Under the pieces are notes generated by a model, which did no database searches, was not told the origin of the DNA, and saw only the letters and a list, made by a program, of their open reading frames with translations. 64,000 nt of DNA, taken from positions 1 through 64,000 of the forward strand of contig NCEE01000015.1 of assembly GCA_002280555.1 (NCBI GenBank), in the 5' to 3' direction. The position numbers and the translations under genes are program-made. The stretch is from Sphingomonas sp. 32-62-10 (GTDB lineage Bacteria > Pseudomonadota > Alphaproteobacteria > Sphingomonadales > Sphingomonadaceae). This document shows, piece after piece, positions 34,306 to 41,591 of the stretch (the first letter of the stretch is position 1; every line of letters starts with the position of its first letter).

Positions 34306-36954
34306 ATGACGATTGGCCGATCAAGCAAACGCCCGCCAAAAGGGCCGCAACGCGGGCTTTGGCAGGCGCTGGCACTCAACAGCGATCACACCGAGAGCGA
34401 ATCGATCACGTTCGCATCGACCATTGCCCAATTGAGCCTCGCCTGGACGGTTGCCTTCATCCTGCAGGTGGCCGCCGTTACCACAATTGCAACATCGGTG
34501 ATTCTGGCCGAACGCATCGATATGATCGAACGGATCGTGCTGGAGGGCAGCGCGGTCATCGCGCTCGGCCTGCTGGCGCTGATTCTGTTGAAGTGCCCGC
34601 CAACCAGCCATTGGCAACCCTTTCGTCATGTCCGCCTGGCCGTGATCTACGGGGCCGGGCTTGGCGCGTTGTTGACCAGCCTGTTGTGGGAATCGGGCGC
34701 GCTCAGCATCAATCGCATGGAACTGGGCTGCTTTGTCGCCGTGCTCGGGGCAATCGGGGTGACGGCGATGGCGCTGCACCCGGTTCGGGCCGCGTTGCTC
34801 AGCTATGCGGCGGGGATTGTGGTGATGATCGCGATCCTGGCGGGGCCCGGCGTTGGCACCTATATTGCCTGTGGTTGCCTGGTATGCCTGGGCATGGCGA
34901 CCCGCCGCCTGGCGCTGATGGATAGCGCGCACGCAATTCACCAAAGCCGCGACGTGGCCGAGGGCATGCTCGCGGCCCGGCTGGTCCATGAATATGAAAC
35001 CCAGGGGACCGGCTGGTTCTGGCAAACCGACCGCGACGGCGTGATCACCTATCTATCGCCCAAGGTCGCGCTTGCGGTATCCGGTCCGGATCAGCCCGCA
35101 ATCGGACAGCCGCTGAACACGATATTCAAGATCGACAATGTCAGCCCGGGCACCGAACGGACCCTGGGCTTCCATTTGTCGTCCAGGACGGGCTTTTCGG
35201 ATTATCCGGTGCGGCCAGCAGCGTTCGGCACCAGCGACAATTGGTGGTCCATGTCAGGCCGTCCAGTGATCGATGCGCAGGGCAAGTTCCAGGGCTTTAT
35301 CGGCAGCGGCAATGACCTGACCGAAAAGCGCCGGTCGGAGGCCGAGATTACCAAGCTCGCGCTGTTCGATGGGTTGACCGGGCTGGCCAACCGCCAGCGC
35401 ATGCGCGTCTCGCTCGATCAGACGCTAAGCCAGCCGAGCACCCATTACCGGCCCACATCGTTGCTGCTGCTCGATCTCGATCGGTTCAAGGTCGTCAACG
35501 ACACGCTCGGCCACCAGATCGGCGACGCGCTGCTGAAACAGGTCGCGCAGCGGCTGATGCGGACGATTGGCGATGCCGGGCTGGTCGGGCGGCTCGGCGG
35601 TGATGAATTCCAGGTCGTGCTGCCCGACGAGGACAGCGTCGAGACCTTGTCGGATATGTCGCGGTCAGTGATCGCGGCATTGTCGCAACCCTATGCGATT
35701 GACGGCAACACGATTTCGATCGGCTGTTCGATCGGCGTCGCGATTGCCCCGCGCGACGGCGCCGATTCGGAAACGCTCGTCCGCAATGCCGATCTCGCGC
35801 TTTATGCCGCCAAGGCCGATGGCCGCGGCGTCCACCGCTTCTATCGCGAAGAACTGCTCCACGGCGCGCAGAACCGCAAGCAGTTGGAGGATGATCTGCG
35901 CCACGCGCTCGTCAAGAACCAGTTCCACCTCGTCTATCAGCCGGTCGTCTGCACCGAAAGCGCGCGGATCATGGGGTATGAGGCGCTTTTGCGCTGGGAA
36001 CACCCCACCCGTGGCGGCATTTCGCCCGCCGATTTCATTCCGGTGGCGGAGGATTGCGGGCTGATCGAATCGATCGGCGAATGGGTGCTCCGCACGGCCT
36101 GCCTCGATGCCGCGAAATGGCCCCGCCATGTGCGCGTCGGCGTGAACGTCTCCCCCATTCAGTTCGCCAACCCTGCGCTGCCCGGCATCGTCAACAGCGC
36201 GCTGGCCAAGGCCGGGATCGCGCCGGGGCGGCTGGAGCTGGAGATTACCGAAGGCGTGTTCCTTGACGAATCGGCATCGTCGGAGGCGATGTTCAAGGCG
36301 TTGAAGGCGATCGGCGTGCGGCTGGCGCTCGATGATTTCGGCACCGGCTATTCTTCGCTCGGCTATTTGCGCAGCGCGCCGTTCGACAAGATCAAGATCG
36401 ACCAGAGCTTCGTGCGCGGGGCGGCCCAGGCGGGCAATCGCAACGCCGCGATCATCAAGGCGATCGTCACGCTTGCCAAGACGATGCAGATGGAAACCAC
36501 CGCCGAGGGCGTGGAAACGCAGGACGAGATCGAACTGATCCGCGAGCTGGGCTGCAGTCATATCCAGGGCTTCGTCTATGGTCGCCCGCTGTTGGCGGAG
36601 GATGTGATCAAGCTGCTCACCGACGGCGGCGGCATGGCCACCGCCATCGGCTATAAAACCAGCCGCAGCCAGCGCACCACCGTCATGCGCTCCGCGTTGC
36701 TCAGGATCGGTACGGTCGAAGGCGAAGTGCGCATCCGCAACATCTCCACCACCGGCGCGATGATCGACGGGATCGATTTCGGCCGCAATGCGGAGAACAC
36801 CCCGCTGGAGATCGAAGTGATCGAAGGCCAGATGCTGAACGCCCGCGTGATGTGGAACCGCGACGGCAAGGCGGGGATAGCGTTCGATCAGCCGTTCAAT
36901 ACCGATGTGCTTAATGCGGCGCTGGAATCGCGGTTGGCACGGTTGGCGGCCTGA
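34306..36954 (+). CDS. Membrane GGDEF-EAL-PilZ cyclic-di-GMP protein with PAS domain
   Basis: An 882-residue signalling protein. Residues about 30-210 hold five or six membrane segments; a PAS domain lies near 235-340 (GWFWQTDRDGVITYLS...GSGNDLTEKRR). The GGDEF domain has an intact RLGGDEF near 429 but no RxxD inhibitory site just before it. The EAL domain has YEALLRWEHP near 557, DDFGTGYSSL near 680 and TAEGVET near 730. A C-terminal PilZ-like domain (about 780-880) has NISTTG and ends in a segment shared with the relic at 40047. It probably both makes and degrades c-di-GMP and senses it. ATG 34306 avoids an unconserved 44-residue extension over the divergent promoter. Confidence 0.92.
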   Translation: MTIGRSSKRPPKGPQRGLWQALALNSDHTESESITFASTIAQLSLAWTVAFILQVAAVTTIATSVILAERIDMIERIVLEGSAVIALGLLALILLKCPPTSHWQPFRHVRLAVIYGAGLGALLTSLLWESGALSINRMELGCFVAVLGAIGVTAMALHPVRAALLSYAAGIVVMIAILAGPGVGTYIACGCLVCLGMATRRLALMDSAHAIHQSRDVAEGMLAARLVHEYETQGTGWFWQTDRDGVITYLSPKVALAVSGPDQPAIGQPLNTIFKIDNVSPGTERTLGFHLSSRTGFSDYPVRPAAFGTSDNWWSMSGRPVIDAQGKFQGFIGSGNDLTEKRRSEAEITKLALFDGLTGLANRQRMRVSLDQTLSQPSTHYRPTSLLLLDLDRFKVVNDTLGHQIGDALLKQVAQRLMRTIGDAGLVGRLGGDEFQVVLPDEDSVETLSDMSRSVIAALSQPYAIDGNTISIGCSIGVAIAPRDGADSETLVRNADLALYAAKADGRGVHRFYREELLHGAQNRKQLEDDLRHALVKNQFHLVYQPVVCTESARIMGYEALLRWEHPTRGGISPADFIPVAEDCGLIESIGEWVLRTACLDAAKWPRHVRVGVNVSPIQFANPALPGIVNSALAKAGIAPGRLELEITEGVFLDESASSEAMFKALKAIGVRLALDDFGTGYSSLGYLRSAPFDKIKIDQSFVRGAAQAGNRNAAIIKAIVTLAKTMQMETTAEGVETQDEIELIRELGCSHIQGFVYGRPLLAEDVIKLLTDGGGMATAIGYKTSRSQRTTVMRSALLRIGTVEGEVRIRNISTTGAMIDGIDFGRNAENTPLEIEVIEGQMLNARVMWNRDGKAGIAFDQPFNTDVLNAALESRLARLAA

Positions 36955-37030
36955 GCGGGGCGGTTGTTGGGACGGATTACATCGGCCAGCGCTATTCGAT
37001 AAGTTGAGCAGGCGATCTACCGCGTTGGTG

Positions 37031-39259
37031 TCAAACAGCGATTCTGTCGCTGTCGAGATAGCTGGACAACCCTCCAAGAAGCGTTCGGACTTCGCGACGA
37101 TTTTTGCCTTGAGAAGCAATTTCGATACCCGCGCCAAAATCAGTGATTGCCGGGAAACCGAAACCGCCACCTGATCCGCGCATGTTATGGCCAAGGATCG
37201 TCACGGCGCCGAAATCGGATCGGTCGAGGGCGTCGTGCATTGCGATGACATTTTGCCGGCAGTTTTCGAGATAGGCGGGAATTCGTGCCGCCAATCGCCG
37301 CTCAGCCCGTGATTCTGCTGCATCCGGCTGATCTTCGTCTCGTGAAACTGCGTATCCAGGCGCGGAATAATGTCTGATCGCCTGAAGCAACACATCCTGC
37401 TTGATTGGCTTGGTCAAATAAGCCGTGCATCCTGCCGCGAGGCACGTCTCCCGATCCCCTTTCAAGGCAGAGGCTGTTAACGCAATAATTGGCGTTGGCC
37501 GCCGACCATTGGTTTTTTCCCAAGCCCTAAGCGTTCGTGTCGCGGTCAATCCGTCCATCACCGGCATTTGCCGGTCCATCAGCACCAGATCATAATGGCC
37601 CGCCTTGAACATCTCACAGGCAATTGCCCCGGTTTCGGCGACATCGACCTGATAAGGCGTATCCTCGAGATACGCCAAGGCGATCGTGGTGTTATCGGGG
37701 GAATCCTCGGCCATCAGGATACGCAGCGGATGGAGCGGCGAATCGTCATCGGCGCCGATCGGTGCGCTGACGGGCCGATCGGCAGCAGCCCAAATTTCAA
37801 ATGGAACCGCGAAACCAAACGCGCTTCCCCGCTCGACCTCGCTGGTGACCCAGATGCGTCCACCCATCAATTCCACTAACCGTTTGGAGATCGTCAACCC
37901 AAGGCCGGAGCCACCAAACCGGCGTGTTGTTGAAGAATCCGCTTGGGTGAAACGCTCGAACACCCTGGCGAGCTTATCGGCGGCAATCCCGATCCCTGTA
38001 TCCGTAACGGTGAAGCGCAACGCGGTTGGCACGGCACGATCCTGATCGGGCTCCACCTTCAAGGAAACCTTGCCCGTCTCGGTGAATTTGATCGCGTTGC
38101 CGAGCAGGTTGAGCAGCACTTGCCGCAGGCGGGTCGGGTCACCGACCAGATCGTTGCTGACCGCTGGCGCGATTTCATACGCCAGGGTGAGGCCTTTTTC
38201 ATGGGCGCGGGGCAACACCATTTCGATCACCTTCTCCAGATGATCGCTGAGCGAAAAGCCGGTTCGCTCCAGATCGAGTTGCGATGCCTCGACCTTGGAA
38301 AGGTCCAGAATGTCGTTGATGAGGTTCAGCAGATTGTCGCCGGAACGCCTAAATATCTGAACATATTTGTCCTGCTCGGGGGAGAGCGGGGTCTTCGCCA
38401 GCAGATCGGCAATGCCCATGATTGCGTTCATCGGCGTTCGGATCTCATGGCTCATGCTGGCCAGGAAGTCGGACTTGGTCCGGCTGGCGCTCTCAGCCGC
38501 CGCTTTGGCTTGCTGCAACTCGCGTTCGAACCGCTTGCGTTCGGTAACGTCGCGCGCGGCGGCGAAAACACCCTGCAAGGTGCGGTTGCGATCGTAAAAG
38601 GTCGTCGCATTATACGAAACCATGGTCTGTTTGCCGTCCCGCGCGCGCGCGGTGAGTTCATAGTCCGTCACCGATTTCTCGCTAAGGACGCGTTTGATCC
38701 CTGCCTCCGCTCGACCGGGATCGGTAAAGCAATCCTTGAACGGCGCCCCGATCAGCTCATCGCGGGTGCAGCCCGTCAATGCCTCCATCTGCTTGTTGAC
38801 GTCGGTGATGATGCCCGCCGGATCGGTCGTCATCAGTGCGTCGATGTTCGATTCGATCAGGGATCGCGTGTAAAATTGCTGATCGCGCAACCGCTGATCG
38901 GATTGCTTTTGCTCTTCCTCGATCAGCTTGCGCGCGGTGTTGTCGGTACCGATCAGCAGATAGCCGATGATCATTTCCTGCACGTCGCGCAGGGCGGTGA
39001 CGGAGACAACCGCCGGAAAGCGGGTGCCGTCCTTGCGGATATAGGTCAGCTCATAAATGTCTTCGATGCCGCGGGAAGCCTTGAACACCAAGGCCTCGAA
39101 ACCCGGCGTAATGTCAGTTGCCAATTCGACGCTCAGCGCCTGCGCTCGTGCGATCAGTTCCTGCGGATCGGAAATATCGGCAGGCGTCACCGTGTTGATC
39201 ACTTCGGCTGCCGCATAGCCGAGCATTCGCTCTGCCCCGACATTGAAGATCTGAATCAC
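37031..39259 (-). CDS. Hybrid histidine kinase (PAS-PAS-HisKA-HATPase-REC-Hpt), 5' end uncertain
   Basis: A 742-residue (from GTG 39259) phosphorelay protein. Order: PAS about 1-115 (truncated at this start), PAS about 125-245, HisKA with His271 in SHEIRTPMN, HATPase about 375-487 (NLLGNAIKF, DTGIGIA, GSGLGLTI), receiver about 513-630 with Asp562 in LMDRQMPVMDG, and an Hpt domain with His691 in LGHNMRGSGGGFGF. The PAS homology clearly continues upstream of GTG 39259 in the same open frame (ADALQSAIFNSANFSSIA), but that frame has no ATG, GTG or TTG back into the upstream receiver gene. Either a rare start codon is used or a start was lost or shifted. The lone receiver gene upstream is a likely partner. 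Confidence 0.88.
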   Translation of the reverse strand: MIQIFNVGAERMLGYAAAEVINTVTPADISDPQELIARAQALSVELATDITPGFEALVFKASRGIEDIYELTYIRKDGTRFPAVVSVTALRDVQEMIIGYLLIGTDNTARKLIEEEQKQSDQRLRDQQFYTRSLIESNIDALMTTDPAGIITDVNKQMEALTGCTRDELIGAPFKDCFTDPGRAEAGIKRVLSEKSVTDYELTARARDGKQTMVSYNATTFYDRNRTLQGVFAAARDVTERKRFERELQQAKAAAESASRTKSDFLASMSHEIRTPMNAIMGIADLLAKTPLSPEQDKYVQIFRRSGDNLLNLINDILDLSKVEASQLDLERTGFSLSDHLEKVIEMVLPRAHEKGLTLAYEIAPAVSNDLVGDPTRLRQVLLNLLGNAIKFTETGKVSLKVEPDQDRAVPTALRFTVTDTGIGIAADKLARVFERFTQADSSTTRRFGGSGLGLTISKRLVELMGGRIWVTSEVERGSAFGFAVPFEIWAAADRPVSAPIGADDDSPLHPLRILMAEDSPDNTTIALAYLEDTPYQVDVAETGAIACEMFKAGHYDLVLMDRQMPVMDGLTATRTLRAWEKTNGRRPTPIIALTASALKGDRETCLAAGCTAYLTKPIKQDVLLQAIRHYSAPGYAVSRDEDQPDAAESRAERRLAARIPAYLENCRQNVIAMHDALDRSDFGAVTILGHNMRGSGGGFGFPAITDFGAGIEIASQGKNRREVRTLLGGLSSYLDSDRIAV

Positions 39260-39482
39260 GCCTTTGGCATCGGTGGCGATGCTGGAAAAATTGGCACTGT
39301 TGAAGATGGCGCTCTGGAGTGCGTCGGCTTTGACGATCGACTCCTCCGTCGGCCGTGCCTTACTGCCGGGAGCATCGAAAACTTTGCCCCGTACGTCCGC
39401 TTCTGTCGGTGGAACGATGATGAAAATCCTGAACCGGTGTTTGGCCTTGGCAGTTTCAAAGCCGTGAAGAAGGGGAGAAATC

Positions 39483-39845
39483 CTAGTGAATGAGCGCGCC
39501 GATCGATGATCCGAGTTGCGCCGGAGAATAGGGCTTTTGCAGAAAGCGCCCGCCCGGGACGAAGCGCTGCGTCATCTCATCGCTATGCGTGCTTCCTGAG
39601 GTGTAGAGCACCGACAGATCGGGTCTAAGGATGATCGCCTGATTGGCAACGTCGTAGCCGCCGAGCACCAATGCATTCAGGCGGATATCGACGAACAGAA
39701 CATCGATATGATGCGGGGCAACCAGATGGAGGAGCGCGCCGGCAAGGTCGCTCGTTAGCAGGGAATTGTGCCCCAAATCCTGTATCATCCATCCAAGATT
39801 TTCGAGGATGAAGCTATCGTCTTCCACGACGAGAATGACGGCCAT
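39483..39845 (-). CDS. Single-domain response regulator
   Basis: A 120-residue CheY-like receiver with no output domain. Acidic residues Glu8-Asp9-Asp10, phosphoacceptor Asp53 in LFVDIRLN, Thr82 in LYTSGS and Lys104 in FLQKPYSP are all in place. It lies immediately upstream of the hybrid kinase on the same strand and probably exchanges phosphate with it or with its Hpt domain. ATG 39845 has no strong ribosome-binding site. Confidence 0.9.
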   Translation of the reverse strand: MAVILVVEDDSFILENLGWMIQDLGHNSLLTSDLAGALLHLVAPHHIDVLFVDIRLNALVLGGYDVANQAIILRPDLSVLYTSGSTHSDEMTQRFVPGGRFLQKPYSPAQLGSSIGALIH

Positions 39846-40046
39846 CAGCGCGGCAGGTGGCGTGAGTGCGACATAGCGATAAATCCCCTCCCGCCCGGGA
39901 ATCCCTTTGTGACGGCAGGCACAAAACTGATGTTGAACGAAAAAGTTCCCAGGTGGGGGAATTTATCTCGAAAGCACGTTATGCCCGTTGTGAGATAAGA
40001 TTTTCGCGGGAGATTTTTGGCCTTTGAGCGCTCATGTTGATCGAGG

Positions 40047-40253
40047 TTGCCGAAAAACCGGGCAAGCCCGCGCGGCACCGCCATGCGCAATTCCCGGTGG
40101 GGGATCGGTATCGAGATCATCGACAACCAGCTGATCGACGCCGACGTGATGTCGAACCCTGATGGCAAGGCGGGCATCGCGTTTGATCAGCCGTTTAACA
40201 CGGACCAGTTGAATGCGGCACTTGAATCGCGGCTGGCAACGCTGGCGGCTTGA
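40047..40253 (+). pseudogene. PilZ-domain C-terminal relic
   Basis: The last about 55 codons match the end of the GGDEF-EAL-PilZ protein 3.3 kb upstream. GKAGIAFDQPFNTD is identical and LNAALESRLA is shared, both ending in LAA; the part before it (IGIEIIDNQLIDADVM) is a diverged match to LEIEVIEGQMLNARVM. The N-terminal PilZ half with the NxSxxG motif is absent, so this is a fragment of a paralogous gene rather than an intact PilZ protein. A TTG or internal ATG could still start a short peptide. Confidence 0.7.
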
Positions 40254-40349
40254 GGGGGGGCGGCGCCGGGCGCAAAAACTTGAGCCAACGATTTGACTGC
40301 CGGCCCGCCAGTCCTTGCGTTCTTCAACCGCGAGGAGCACGTTTTAGTT

Positions 40350-40499
40350 ATGTCATCCGCTCGTGACACCGCAACCCGGAAAAGGCCCAAAGCGGCCATC
40401 GGAAGGTTCGAGCTTGCACCTGCAGTCACCAGAAAGGGCACCGTTTCTGACAAGCGGATTGCGGCAGCCGTCACGAGCGTGCCGCCAAAGGAGAAATAG
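40350..40499 (+). CDS. Small basic protein candidate
   Basis: ATG 40350 opens a 49-residue basic ORF (ending VTSVPPKEK) that stops six bases before the next gene. Its last codons contain AAGGAG, the likely ribosome-binding site of that next gene, an arrangement common in operons. GAGGAG lies about 12 bases before the ATG. No family or motif was recognised; it may be a chance ORF. Confidence 0.3.
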   Translation: MSSARDTATRKRPKAAIGRFELAPAVTRKGTVSDKRIAAAVTSVPPKEK

Positions 40500-40505
40500 C
40501 CCGCG

Positions 40506-41039
40506 ATGCCCCCAAATCATCATGGCGGTGGGCAGAGTTTTTCGTCGTTTGACGTGATCAAAAGTGCGATAAAGTGCGGCCTAGTTTGTGCTCTTGTCGC
40601 ATTGATTTTGAATTTTCTGGTTGTATTTGCCGGCCTGGTGGTCAAGATATCATTGCCGAATTATATGGGTTCGATGTCAGATATATTTAATACATCGTCG
40701 AGTAAAATAAAAGTATTGTCCGCAATTTCGATAGCGCCGGGACTAGAAACGCTGATATTTACTTTGATGCATTTTAGCACCTCGATCAGCGAATTTACAG
40801 AAGGCCGGAAAAAACTGCTATTCATTTTTATAATGGGGTTTCTAGGTTGGCTTTTACATGGGGCGTCATGGATAAGTATCAGCCGAGGTGTTTCATTCGC
40901 GATATTGGCATCATTTTACGCCACTTGGCATGATCGACTGGGACTGAAAGCGGCCTTTTTTGGTACGGCATTAGCGCACGCGGTTTGGAATCTATCTGCA
41001 TTTTTGGCTATCGCAGCAATGTTCGCATTGCGTCATTAG
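40506..41039 (+). CDS. Membrane protein resembling CPBP (CAAX-protease-like) proteins, low GC
   Basis: A 177-residue protein with about five hydrophobic segments. SIAPGLETLIFTL near residue 75 and TALAHAVWNLSAFLA near 156 resemble motifs 1 and 3 of the CPBP/Abi intramembrane family, but the catalytic EExxxR glutamate pair of motif 1 is reduced to a single Glu (LETLIF), so activity is doubtful. The gene is markedly AT-rich (many AAA, ATA and TTT codons) against the very GC-rich neighbours, which points to horizontal acquisition. AAGGAG lies about twelve bases before ATG 40506. Confidence 0.65.
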   Translation: MPPNHHGGGQSFSSFDVIKSAIKCGLVCALVALILNFLVVFAGLVVKISLPNYMGSMSDIFNTSSSKIKVLSAISIAPGLETLIFTLMHFSTSISEFTEGRKKLLFIFIMGFLGWLLHGASWISISRGVSFAILASFYATWHDRLGLKAAFFGTALAHAVWNLSAFLAIAAMFALRH

Positions 41040-41289
41040 ATCGCAGTTTAGGCTGCAAATCATAGGCTTTCAGATCCGCGCCTGAATCCGGCTTGCCGCA
41101 CAGCTTTACTTTGTAGAGCCGCAAAAGGCCTGGCACCACAGCACGCCGCGTTCGGCGATAGCCAACCCCACCCAACTCTTCCCTCTCCCCCGCCTCCAAA
41201 AAAATAATCACAGTTTCCCGTTCGTTCTCTTGCCTTTCGGCAACCCCGCTTAAGTCCACGCGTCGCGCTTCCCGGCCCTCCTCGTCGCC

Positions 41290-41321
41290 CGACGAACCGA
41301 ATCAAAATAGCGACGAACCGA
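41290..41321. repeat. Direct repeat CGACGAACCGA, 21-bp period
   Basis: CGACGAACCGA occurs at 41290-41300 and again at 41311-41321. The 21-bp spacing equals two helical turns, as expected for two protein sites on one DNA face. The binder is unknown. Confidence 0.45.
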
Positions 41322-41365
41322 GTCCCTAATCTGTCATTTACCGTCTTGCGCACTGTCGCGAATGG

Positions 41366-41381
41366 GCACAATCTGTTGTGG
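41366..41381. promoter_or_regulatory. Candidate NrdR box upstream of nrdA
   Basis: GCACAATCTGTTGTGG matches 13 of 16 positions of the NrdR-box consensus acaCwAtATaTwGtgt and is itself palindromic. NrdR represses ribonucleotide reductase genes when deoxynucleotides are plentiful. Such boxes usually occur in pairs; a clear second box was not found, which lowers confidence. Confidence 0.5.
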
Positions 41382-41591
41382 TTGAGTTCGGGGGCGAGCC
41401 CAAGCACTGGTAGGATGAGTGCCGCGAGTCCAAATCGCTGCACACCTATTTCACGCTTTCCCACGGGGAGCCACGGCGAGGATGGACACTTTTTGTTCTC
41501 CTTCCGGCTCGCCAGATGATAGCATGGGGGTTCACCCCCGATTCGAAGGGCGGGTCGCAAAAAAGCGATTCGCAGCACGGGAGATGAGTCT

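Larger units (their letters stand above)
41040..41591. other. Upstream region of nrdA, no gene seen
   Basis: A 550-bp stretch. Long minus-strand ORFs here run antisense into nrdA and have no domain. It contains a NrdR-like box (41366-41381), a direct repeat (41290-41321), a small G5/C5 hairpin (41526-41539) and a possible promoter, TTGTTC at about 41492 with ATGATA about 17 bases later. It probably carries the control region for the ribonucleotide reductase genes. Confidence 0.55.

Noticed and set aside
35665..37194. 509-codon minus-strand ORF
   Set aside because: Mostly antisense to the EAL and PilZ parts of the c-di-GMP protein; no domain.
37943..39493. 516-codon plus-strand ORF
   Set aside because: Antisense to the hybrid histidine kinase, whose kinase motifs are unmistakable on the minus strand.
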